Below, piece by piece: positions 54,306 through 64,000 of a stretch of 64,000 nt of DNA. This DNA is from Mesostigma viride (Eukaryota; Streptophyta; Mesostigmatophyceae; Mesostigmatales; Mesostigmataceae): NCBI GenBank assembly GCA_009746045.1, contig RPFO01000448.1:2752882-2816881 (forward strand). Reading direction: 5' to 3'. The notes under the pieces were generated by a model. The model did not search any database, was not told the DNA's origin, and saw only the letters and a program-made list of their open reading frames with translations. Within the stretch, counting starts at the first letter, position 1. Every line of letters begins with the position of its first letter. The position numbers were made by a program, and so were the translations under genes.

Positions 54306-57300
54306 ATGGTCTCGTTCAGTAGCCGGATGATCGCTGCGGCGCGCGCCTTGGAATCAGAGTCGGAAGAAGCCATCATCTATGATCCCTTGGCAGAGGAACT
54401 GGCAGGGCCCACGGCCATGAAGCAGGCGCGGCAGCGCGTCACAGAAAGGAGCCGTGCGGGTAAGGCGGCCCGGTACGGAGACTCGTCCATGCCAACATAA
54501 GCGCCCTTGGCAATTTAAGAGTACTGCCTCTTGTATTACCTCTTACGTCGCGGCATGCCCATTTTTTTTTCTGACAGAATCGGAAGCAAAATGTTTAGAA
54601 ACGCTCGTTGTGCGTGAAGCTCTGGCTCATCTTCGTGCCACGTCATCTCCGCCATTCATCCTTCTGCCCGATCTTGCCTTCCGTATTCCTGTTCTTATGT
54701 AAATTGTCCTTTCCTCATCACCATTCATCCCCTTGTCGGACACCGGTGCCCACCCTTCCATCATCACATGACTGCGTTACCCCGTTTCTGTTTGTCACCC
54801 TGTATTTCACCCTGTTCATGCAGGTCACCCCATTTAGGTGCTTGCCACCCATTAAGACAACACCAGTCCTCGGCATTATCTTCGCCCTGCGCTTTTGTCG
54901 CATTGATGTGTTGTCTCATTGATATGTTGTCTCATCGATGTGTCGTCTCATTGATGTGTTGTCTCATTGATATGTTGTCTCATTGATATGTTGTCTCATT
55001 GATGTGTTGTCTCATTGATGTGTTGTCTCATTGATGTGTTGTCTCATTGATGTGTTGTCTCATTGATGTGTTGTCTCATTGATATGTTGTCTCAGTGATG
55101 TGTTGTCTCATTGATGTGTTGTCTCATTGATATGTTGTCTCATTGATGTGTTGTCTCATTGATGTGTTGTCTCATTGATGAGTTGTCTCATTGATGTGTT
55201 GTCTCATTGATATCCCCTTGCTCCTCACCGGTTAATCCCATCAAATGGACAGCAGCCCTGTAGCACATACCGTTGCCCCCCCCCCCCCCCGTTCATCCAA
55301 TCAGACAATCCCACCCCTTCTTTCATCATCACCCCATCAACCCACCCACCCCTGACCACGTCATCCCACTGCTCGCCCCCCTACCCCATCCTCCCCAACT
55401 ACCAACTACCAACCACCAACCACCACCACCACCACCACCACCACCACCACCACCACCACCACCACCACCACCACCACCACCACCACCACCACCACCACCA
55501 CCACCACCACCACCACCACCACCACCACCACCACCACCACCACCGCCGCCGCCGCCGCCGCCGCCGCCACCAGGCGAGAAGCGTCGCGCCGGCATCGCCA
55601 TCCGCACGCGGTACCTGGACGATGCGCTCGTGGAGGCGGTCACTGTGCAACTGACGCCGTCCTGTGCTACAGTGACCACTACCACAGTGCACGAGGATGA
55701 TGTGACTGCTGCCACTGGGGGTGGCGACAGTGGTTCCCAGGGGCATGTTGGGGCATCAGAACAGGCAGCAGGGAAGGAAGCATCGCCGCCCCCTCTGCCC
55801 AGCCAGGTGGTCATCCTGGGTGCAGGGATGGACTCCAGGGTGTACCGGCTGCCCCGCCCCCCCAACTGCCTTCCCAGAGAGCGCACAGCGGCCAATAAGG
55901 TCTCAGGGGGAGCCGGGGCGGTAGCGGGTGCTAGCGGATACGCGGCAGCAAACGGTGGCGCCGTGGGCGGCGATACTTTCAAAGAATTGGGTGGTGCGAC
56001 CGATGATGGTGCTACGAAGACAGGTTTGCCGGATGCCAGAGTGAGTTTTTCAGTCGTAAAAAATGCTGAGGTGGCGTTCCACCCGATCGCGGACCTGTTT
56101 GAGGTTGACCAAGCGGACGTGCTGCGTGCCAAGGAGGCCACGTATGAGCGGCTAAGGGAGAAGGGGGTCATGCCCCCACTCTCGCTGGCGCAACGACGGA
56201 CGGTCATCGCGGCCAACGTGGAGGAGGTGGACACCCTGGAGGCGCGCCTGGTGGGGGGCGGCGTGCGGTTTGCGGAGCCGGTCGTGTGGCTGCTGGAGGG
56301 CCTGTTGGTGTAAGTGCGGGAAAAGTATCAACAGTTTAGTAGTATAAACAGTAGTACCAGTAGTTTTGTCAGTATAAACAGTAGCGCCTGTATAGCTGTC
56401 AATTATTTGTGAGCATTAATTAGTAACATAACTCCGTTGGTAGTACATGTAGCACATATCCCGGAGAAGGGGCATATGGCTTTTAATACATTCTGGGCTA
56501 CTTCCTGCAAGAGTGGAATGTAAGCAACACTTGCTCTAGGTGCCTCAAGGACACCGGCACCACCATGCTGTCTCGGGTTCAACCCAGCTAAGGGGATCCC
56601 GGCATGGGGGAGGAAGATTGTGAGCATCTAAGGAAGAATCTTCCTCCCCTGTCTATTGTACGTGTGTTTATCATCATATGTGTGTCCCCCCTCCCCCCCC
56701 CGGTTGGTCCTTGTTCTTTGGGGCTCTGCCCTACCCTGTTTTCAGTGGGACATGAGCACCTGTCAGTGTCTAAGGGTGGAAAGGCCACCCGTCGCAAGGG
56801 TGGAGACGACCGCTGTCACGACCGGGGTAGTTGTGATGGGGGACCGGTTGGCTGATGCGTGCATTGCCCTCCCCTGCTGGTGTCAGTGTGCTCCGGGTTC
56901 TGCCCAGCCGTGTGAATGGCGGTGTTTCCCTACCGGTTCATGTAATTTTGTGGGGGGCGCTGCCCTCCCCTGTTGTCTGAATGACTAATAACTAATAACT
57001 GTGCCTAGACCCCCTGTTGTGTTCACAACTAATAACTGTGCGTAGACCCCCTGTTGTCATCATAACTAATAATGTTGCTTAGACCCGCTCTGTTGTGTTC
57101 ATAACTGATAATTGTGCTCAGACCCCTTGTCGGCACAACTGTGCTTAGACCCCCTCTTGTTGTAAGTGCGTCTCGGGAGGGTCTCCCCCCTGTGCATGTG
57201 TGTGTTCCCCTTTTCGTGGGTGTATGGGTGTCCACTCTTCCCTCCGATCGGTTCCCGTTTGATCAGTCTCCCAGTCATCGTCGGTGGGATGTAGGGCTCT

Positions 57301-59738
57301 CGCCACCCCTATGGCTGTGCGCGTGTCACCACCTGCCCGGCTGAAAGCGTTTTCAAAGTTTTAGCCAGTCCCTAACCTGTGGGTGTAGGGCGTGCTTTGC
57401 CCAGTTTCTGCTGGTGCATGTGTGAATGGGATTTTACCTTTCCTTTCAAAATTTAGAGACACTCATGCCTATCAGCTCCAGGTCCATTCATAACTCCCTT
57501 CAAATGTCAGGTACTGACATCGTGAGCCGAAACATAAGCCTGTCACATATGGCAGTCGGTGGCATGTCTAGTGCTGCGGTGCTTGCTTCGTCCGTCCCTG
57601 CTATGCTTCGTCCGTACGCGCTGTCCATGGGCCGTGTCTGCCATCCTGGTATCTGATATGCCATGCGCTGCATGCTGTGCTTGCATTTGTTGCCATACCT
57701 TACACGCTTGCATTCCCTGCTACCCCTTGCATGCGGCACTCTCAAATCCCCCAGGTACCTCGAACCGGACAATGTCGCCCGCTTGGCACGCAAGATGGCT
57801 GAGCTCTCGGCACCTGGCAGCGTGTTGCTGGCATCCCTGGTACGCACCACCTAGCTAGCATATGTCAAGGAAACAACCAGCGCAGGCCAGAAATCACATG
57901 TGCCCTGATCTTCATATGTGTGCCCTCGCGCACACCGTCACCGTTCTTGTCAAGGTTATTGATGGTTCCAATGTGAGCCGAAACCAACCCCGTCCCCCTC
58001 CATGTTTTGCTGCACACTGTCACCGTTCTTGTCAAGGTTATTGATGGTTCCAATATGAGCCGAAACCAACCCCGTCCCCCTCCATGTTTTGCTGCACACC
58101 GTCACCGTTCTTGTCAAGGTTATTGATGGTTCCAATGTGAGCCGAAACCAACCCCGTCCCCCTCCATGTTTTGCTGCACACCGTCACCGTTCTTGTCAAG
58201 GTTATTGATGGTTCCAATGTGAGCCGAAACCAACCCCGTCCCCCTCCATGTTTTGCTGCGGTGTTTGCCTTGGGTGGGGTTTGAGTGGTAGGGTCCCTGG
58301 GCATGGGGAGACCCTGCTGCATCGCGTCCTACTGCAACAGTCAGTTGAGCCTGAGGGTGAAAATTAAGGATGAGGTGAAGGATGAGATAAGGAAGGAAGT
58401 TAAGGATGGCATGATGAGACGATGATTTAAATGATGGCCCAGCCTCTAAATCTTCGCATGACAACTGCTCCCATGGGTCCCGGTGTATAGCTAAATGGCT
58501 GCTTAGTCAAGAAGTTAGAAGGGGGTGGTTTATAAGAGTGTGGTCGGTCATGGCTCACCATTATTAGTGCCATGTGGACGTGCGAGTGCGTTTATCTTTT
58601 TTTGCAGACCGGCTTGCAATAATGGGGATGAACATCCTGTGATCTGCTATCCATGGAATCATCGTGAACGTCCCGAAGGATATATCCCAGGTTTGTGAGC
58701 ATCTGTAGAAAAAGGCCATGCAGTGCCTTACCATTTCTTCCCGGCTTTCATGCCTCAAGAAACATTCCAACTTTTTCCCCGCCTTTGCGAACTTTTTTTG
58801 CAATGGCATGTTGTCGTTACGCAGGTAAACGAGACGTGTGTGACGCGAGCGGTCGCCAACGCATCCAAGGGGTCGCTCATGGAGCACTGGAAGTGGGGGG
58901 TGAACGAACCATTCAAGTATTTCTCGCAGCTGGGATGGCACGTGCTCTCAGTGGTGCAGGTGGGTCTGTCTCTTGTCAAAGGTCATCCTGCACTTTCTAC
59001 TCCCTTGAATCTTTATCTGTTTTCCAGTGTGGGGTGTGGAGTGGATTAAACAAGGCTATACCTGATGCTAAGAACTAGCAAGGCCAAAGGACGAGATCCC
59101 GGTTGCACGGTGCAGATAGGAGGTTCTACTCCACGGCCCTAGTTGCACCAATGGAGCCACATGCACGATGACTAATGGAAAGAAGGCCGTTGTCGGCTAT
59201 AGAAACATGGGTCAGCCCTACTTCTGAAAGAAATCTGATGAAACGTGCAGGTTGTGTCTGTAGTAGCTCCAAGACCAGGCACCATAGCTCTTCTTTTGTT
59301 TTTCGTTACTGTCTGCTGAGTATTTTTTCCGTATCAATGACAATCGGCACGATTAACGGGGGCGGACCCTGCCGTTAAGGTCTTTTTGCCAGGAAATGTG
59401 CTCTTGTCCAAATTTCTTGCTGTGACGATCCGAACTGAAGAGATATCCCCACACATTTCTAAAAACGTGCTTGATGGCATGTCTATTTCAGAAGCTGCTA
59501 GGATTCCCGGTATTTCGAAAACTGCTAGATGATTCCTGTCACAGCTGTGAGGTTGAATAACGGAGTTGCCTCCCTGGCGCGAATGTCTGCTGTCCGATGT
59601 TGAATATCAATGATCTCTCACGTGCTTCAGTATGGAGCTCCTGAGGCCAACTACGGGCGATACGAGAAGAAGGAGATTCTGCCTCTGGAGGACAACTCCG
59701 TCGGGCGAGCTATGCTGCTCAGGGCTGTGAAGCTGTGA
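54306..59738 (+). CDS. LCMT/PPM2-family SAM-dependent methyltransferase, five exons
   Basis: Exons 54306-54459, 55574-56309, 57755-57839, 58825-58959, 59631-59738 (TGA). Donors GTAAGG, GTAAGT, GTACGC and GTGGGT; acceptors CACCAG, CCCCAG, ACGCAG and TTCAG; all phases fit, giving about 405 residues. Motifs of the leucine carboxyl methyltransferase superfamily: SRMIAAARALESESEEAIIY with YDPLAEELAG, RAGIAIRTRYLDDAL, the SAM-binding VVILGAGMDSRVYRL, acidic FEVDQADVLRAKE, VWLLEGLLVYLEPD, LSAPGSVLLASLVNE and WKWGVNEPFKYFSQLGW. Family members methylate protein carboxyl termini or small molecules; the substrate is not deducible. A Gly/Ala insert (about 110 residues, 55700-56060) lies around the SAM motif. 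A further 5' exon is possible. Confidence 0.87.
54898..55212 (+). repeat. 16-bp minisatellite in methyltransferase intron 1
   Basis: About 19 units of TCATTGATGTGTTGTC with TATG and GAGT variants. Confidence 0.95.
55416..55572 (+). repeat. (CCA)n/(CCG)n trinucleotide tract abutting the exon 2 acceptor
   Basis: About 43 CCA units then eight CCG units run directly into the CACCAG splice acceptor at 55573. The poly-proline frame through it is an intron artefact. Confidence 0.95.
56400..56640 (-). repeat. LINE 3' tail in methyltransferase intron 2, inverted
   Basis: Inverse of 44050-44290: ACATGTAGCACATATCCCGG, TTAATACATTCTGGGCTACT, GGTTCAACCCAGCTAAGGGG and GGCATGGGGGAGGAAGAT. The rest of the intron (56641-57754) has TAATAACTGTGC/AGACCCCCTGTTGT repeats at 56985-57160 and no gene. 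Confidence 0.85.
57931..58262 (+). repeat. 82-bp tandem repeat, four copies, in methyltransferase intron 3
   Basis: CACACCGTCACCGTTCTTGT recurs at about 57931, 58013, 58095 and 58177, with CAAGGTTATTGATGGTTCCA and GAGCCGAAACCAACCCCGTC in each unit. Confidence 0.95.
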
Positions 59739-60904
59739 GCTTGTGAAATTTTGTGTGCATGCTTCGGGCAGTACAGCATGGGCAGGACGAAGTCCAGGCT
59801 GAGGAAAGACTGTCTAGTCCACAGTTCTGCTGTAATGTATACGATTCAAGTGCAGGACCAGCGCTAGGGCATGACGCAGCCAGGGCTGAAATTCTTATTT
59901 ATCAAATAAGGCAATTATCAAGTGCGAAATTTAATAGATCTATGGAGTGATACAACTATTCCTGGACGAATGGTGTGCCCGTTCCGACGTCGTTCAATGA
60001 CTATATTATTTATCTGGTCGAGCTAGCTAGAAGAAACGCGAGAAGACGCGCATGGAATTCCGTGTACGTGGCTGTCGGTCATGCAGGCAGTTGGTTGGGA
60101 CCGTTGGGGAGCTGTATATATAGATGGGGCCGCCCTCTAGATATTCCCCAATGTAACCACCGGCACGACATTACCGTGCTGGACTACGATGGGCAGGGTT
60201 GCCACCTGCTCGTTGATTGTATCGATCTCCGTGGCTCGGCCGCTTTCCGGTCGCCACATGTATCCTCCGGGCGGCTGTTGATACCGGCGCTGCTGCCGCT
60301 GTGCATGGCCAAGAGCGACAAGTTTTCCTCCTATATGCATGGCCATGGCACTAGCTGTACGTGGGGCCCCACCGGGTCATCCCCTTAGTCCTTGAGGAGT
60401 TTGGGGCCATGGGCCCGCCCCAAGACGGCGGAGTTTTTTCGCATGCCCCGCGTGGTCTGCCCAGACATGCATGGTCCTCGGATTGGCGGCAGCGCCTGAT
60501 CCCTTGACCTCACTTTCACGGTGGCTGACATGTGTTATTCCGCCGGCCGCGCCCGGGCCGACTTTGTTACGACCCAGGCGGTGTAGGTTACTTCAGTGTT
60601 ACTTCCCTGGCCGGCCTGGTGGGCTGGCCGCAGATCTAGGTGTTGCTGTGTGTCGTAGTTTTAAAATTGGTGTTTTCGTTAGTTGTACCTTGTGCCGCCA
60701 GGCTTGATCCTTGCATGCCCGTGTCGGATTCTTATTATTGCATGTCTTGCTCAAGGGTTCTTCTTTTGGGGGGTTAATTTCCTTCTGTACGTTGCATGCC
60801 ATTTTCACCTCCGTAATTTATCCTTCTCCGTGCATGTTCACATATATAGCAGACTAAATTAACTAGGTGCGCTAATAAAAACTCGAAATTTCTGCATATA
60901 TCAT
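59739..60904. other. Transposon-derived spacer
   Basis: The frame 59975-60388 contains HRHDITVLDYDGQGCHLLVD followed by CIDLRGSAAFRS, which resembles the D-x-x-x-x-D-(Y/F)-D-G-x-G-x-H-L-L-x-D-V segment found at the C-terminus of some plant and algal LINE-type proteins. Weak evidence. No host gene. Confidence 0.3.
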
Positions 60905-61010
60905 ACTGAACGACTCGAAAGCGCGGACAAGATAACGGCAGGCTCGAGCTACCATGGTCGATCCAGATTCTCCCGATTTCTAGCCTGCACTGGTTGTCTC
61001 CTTGATGTAT
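60905..61010 (+). repeat. Dispersed repeat shared with 35040-35145
   Basis: See the copy at 35040; similarity is interrupted by short indels. Confidence 0.6.
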
Positions 61011-61067
61011 GGATCGACCACTCTCTAGTAAATTTTTGTTTGCCGTGCAACGTGCGTTGGGTGGTAG

Positions 61068-61882
61068 GGGATTAATTAATTAATTAATTAAAATCATAGC
61101 TCCGTGGGGAGCATATGTAACACATAGCCCTGAGAAAGGGGCATCTATGGGTTTGTAATACAATCAGGGCGACAACCTGCAGGTGTAGGATGTACGACTA
61201 TCACCTGCTCTGGGTGCACTAGGTGCACCTGCACCTCCATGATGGTTCATGCCTCCTAAACAAGCACAGGCACCCAGGGGGGGCTTGAGGAGAGGGCCTA
61301 GAAGGCCTGCATGACATATGGGGTGGAAGGTATGTGGCTAGGCTATGGCTAGGGTACACATGGCCTCTCAGCAGGGAGTAACTCCCTGCATGGGCAAAGC
61401 ATGACTCGAAATTGCTACGGCTATTGCAAGGGCGGGTGTGGGCCCGTCACGTAGGCATACATGGCCACGTCACTAAGCTTTCTAGTCTACACTATACTGC
61501 TATATATTCCCTAGGCTGGGGTGGCTGGGGTGGCTGGGGCGGCAGGGGTCGCCTGCCAGGGCTTGTGGGCGACGTAGATGTCCGCCCCCTTCCAGTAGAC
61601 CGGCTTCTGCCCCGCCGTCTGCCGAAGCTGGAGGTAGGTCGGCCATAACTCCCGTCGCCGTTGTTGCTGCGTCAAGGTCAAGTCGTCGTCCAGCGTGTAG
61701 GCGGTCCCCCCAAGCCGCTTGCGACACTTGAGGAACTCCATCTTATCCGCCATGGTGTCAAAGGTGAGGAGCAAGGGGGAGGGGCCGGCCTTACCCCGCG
61801 AGCGGGGAAGGCGGGTCACCCCCCGCGGCTTGCCCTTACCAGTGATAGCCATGGGGACAAGGATTTTGTTCTCAAACGCCAT
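61068..61882 (-). pseudogene. LINE ORF1-only copy (C-terminal domain plus 3' tail)
   Basis: Minus strand 61882-61511: RGKAGPSPLLLTFDTMADKM, EFLKCRKRLGGTAYTLDDDL, TLTQQQRRRELWPTYLQLRQ and PVYWKGADIYVAHKPW, matching the L1-ORF1p C-terminal domain. The TTAATTAATTAA tail lies 420 bp downstream (61068-61092) with GCTCCGTGGGGAGCATATGT. The frame is open and shows the unbroken FLKCRK junction that is interrupted at 41952. It lacks the N-terminal part. Confidence 0.75.
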
Positions 61883-61915
61883 GGCAAGGGTCTCGGGTAG
61901 GGGATAGCCTGCCTA

Positions 61916-61990
61916 TTAAAATTAAATTAAATTAAATTATATGACATGACTCCGTTGGGAGATCATGTAGCACATATTCCTTGCTGGATG
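61916..61990 (-). repeat. LINE tail variant with AAATT repeats
   Basis: ATTAAAATTAAATTAAATTAAATTATATG followed by GACTCCGTTGGGAGATCATG and TAGCACATATTCC is an inverted tail of the same kind as 45805-45870. Confidence 0.6.
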
Positions 61991-62159
61991 GGCGGAGGTG
62001 GGCGAAGTCGCGTAATCGAACTAATTCCTAACTCTACTAAGCTATCTAGCCTAGAAAATCCTATAGCTACACTACTCAGCAAAACGCCCCTTCCGCTTGG
62101 GGGGAGGGGGCTTGCCCACAGGGGCTGGCGTGTGAGCCTGGACAATCTTCTGCCACCGC

Positions 62160-64000
62160 TTCTTGTTCTGATGCATCGCATGCAGTCCAAAGAAGAGAGA
62201 GGGGGTGAATGCGGTGTTCAAACTGAGCTGGGACCACTGCAACTAGGTCGGCCAGCAGCATCTGGATGTAGTTCATGGCAGGCTTACCTAGCTTTCTAGG
62301 AATCAGTCCTTGGGGCCAGGTTCTTTGACCCCAAGACCAGGCGAGCAAGTCGCGCCGCCCGCCTGGAGGGTGCCCTATGCGCGTTGAAAAGTACTATGTT
62401 ATCTCACGCCGCACACACGTCCCCGCCAGCCTCCCCCCAACCCCCTGCCGACACCGCCGGTCCCCGGCGCCCCCTGCTGGGCCAACGCCGGCACCACTCG
62501 CTGCGCATCGCAACCTACAATGTCCGCACCCTGCCCGGGGATGCCCCCCCGCGGGCCAACGAGCTTGTCCACTACTGCCGCCTATATGGCATTGATGTGC
62601 TTGGGGTCCAAGAGCACCGACGCTCCTTTGAGGGCCCCGTTCAGCGTGTCACCCTCGCACTACAATGGCAACTGCTGTGCGGCCCGGCGCATGCACCGGG
62701 GCAGGGAGGAGTGGGCCTGCTGTGCTCCCGGCCCCACCGCTGCCGCCCAGCTCGTGGACCACAAACTTTGCTCGAATCGGATCCTTCAGTGCACTTTCCG
62801 CTCCCTCATGAAGGACGGACCCCCATTATGCTCTCGGTAATTGTCGGATATGCCCCACATGCTGGGCACCCGGCCGAGGACTGCGCAGCGTTCTTCAACC
62901 AGTTGCTCGACATAGAGAAACAGATCCCACGTCAATACATCGTTGCCATCTTGGTGGATGCCAACGCGACCCTGCCCGTGGGCCGCGGGGGCTGCATGTA
63001 TGCGCCGCGCCTAACCGATAGCAATGCCAACACCCCCCTACTTGAGCAACTGCTCACTGAGGGGGACTTGACTGCTGCATGCCAATACGCTTTTTGCTAA
63101 ACCGCCTGATGCACTAGTGACCTTTGTGGGCACCATGCGCAGGGCGGCTGGCTCAATGCTCCCTCGGCGGCGATGTGTATGCTTGGACTACATACTTGTG
63201 CGCAAGTGCTGGCGCTCTAGCTTCCGTCATCGATGCCCGTACGCTGACCACCCCCAGTGTCGCATCGGATCATCGCATGGTCACCGCAACCTTGCGCCTA
63301 CGTCTTCAGGCCCCTGCGCGCCGCCGCCCCCGGCCCCGCCCTGACTGGACCTGCTTATTACGCCCCGTCCGTGGGCGCAGGGAGAAGTGGTCAGCGGATG
63401 AGTCTGATACGCCGCGATGCAATCAGGTCTGCCTTTGTGGACGCGCAACCTTTGATGTACCTGGACGCAGATCGCGGTGTAGATCTCACGCCACCCTACG
63501 AACTGTTCATGCGATCGGTGGAGCTTGGCTCTACTGTAAGCTTTTCCCCGAGCAACTGAACCCCGCGCCCGACCAGCCCCGCTCTACCTGCGCGACGCCC
63601 GGGTGGTTGCCGCCCGGCTGGCGCTAGCGCAGGCCCGCCGCCGCGGGGAGGACCTGTACCCGTACCAGGAACGGCTTACTCAAGCATATACTGCCGCACA
63701 TGCGGAGGAGGTGGAGACACTTGCCGCCGAAATCAATCGCCACACGGCCGCCAACCAGCACAAGGCGGCCTGGCGCTCTCTCGACCGTCTCACCGGACGC
63801 CGGGAAACGCAACGGGCTGACATCCCAGGCACCCCCAGTGAACGCCTTGAGATTTGGTTCAGCTCCCAGGCCAAACTATCAGGGGCCCCTGGCCCGCCCC
63901 CCCGCTTGACCCCGCTGCAGCTGCACGCCCTGCGGCCAGCCGAGGCGGCCCCATTGAGCCCCCGCAGGCGCCCACCAGCGAGACGGACTACCTGGTCCCA
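62160..64000 (+). pseudogene. LINE ORF2 5' half: AP-type endonuclease and linker, frameshifted, runs off window
   Basis: From about 62500 the EEP/AP endonuclease motifs appear in order: LRIATYNVRTLPG, IDVLGVQEHRR (catalytic Glu), GGVGLLCS, VIVGYAPHAGHP, AILVDANATLPVG and, after a stop at 63098 and a frameshift, SDHRMVTATLRLRL (catalytic Asp-His). From 63582 an open frame reaches the window end with ARVVAARLALAQARRRGEDL and WRSLDRLTGRR, the usual spacer before the RT. The upstream part (62160-62330) is shared with 36775-36920. Disruptions indicate an inactive copy. Confidence 0.8.

Noticed and set aside
55273-55573. Poly-proline N-terminus of the methyltransferase frame
   Set aside because: The upstream exon (54306-54459) joins in phase at 55574 and gives the conserved N-terminal motif, so the CCA tract is intronic.

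Overview
The window reads as nuclear DNA of a plastid-bearing eukaryote, most likely a green alga (chlorophyte). Three genes have GT-AG introns with matching phases. One encodes a FLU-type regulator of chlorophyll synthesis, one is a GT29 sialyltransferase-like gene, and a decayed piece of plastid rpoB is embedded in the DNA. Most of the sequence is accessory: microsatellites, minisatellites, LINE debris, foldback elements and DNA transposons. The species cannot be named from sequence alone.

Layout. 1-6.5 kb: repeats, a pogo-like MITE (1859-2169), a minus-strand gene fragment with a thioredoxin-like exon (967-3673), a 37-bp minisatellite and a mosaic of long direct repeats. 6.8-26.9 kb: a plus-strand block of unrecognised genes stamped throughout with the 14-bp palindrome CCAACGGCCGTTGG. 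The palindrome occurs in a 208-bp satellite, in single intergenic copies and in two 45/46-bp minisatellites that lie inside putative introns. Three genes here (11665, 13058, 13866) share an N-terminal C-x(2-4)-C-x(9-12)-C-x2-H motif, one carries a MYND finger, and one is split by a 1,090-bp nested palindromic element with a 5-bp target duplication. The last and largest gene (about 15.7-26.9 kb, at least four phase-0 exons) has a 4.45-kb hexanucleotide array in an intron. 14.9-15.3 kb: plastid rpoB insert.

28.2-31.0 kb: FLU-like gene (minus strand, four exons). 31.8-36.3 kb: PIF/Harbinger-type element with TTA target duplications, filled with microsatellites and a nested MITE. 36.8-46 kb: LINE remnants (ORF1, RT, 3' tails), one split by a TTAA-flanked piggyBac-like element. 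46.5-53.1 kb: a 2,188-residue GT29 protein (minus strand). 54.3-59.7 kb: a five-exon LCMT/PPM2-type SAM methyltransferase (plus strand). 59.7-64 kb: LINE ORF1-only copy and a decayed LINE ORF2 running off the window.

The three recognisable host genes (FLU-like, GT29, methyltransferase) show no common pathway. Several adjacent reading frames in the palindrome block join if one G is added to a long G-run, which suggests homopolymer under-calling rather than many broken genes.
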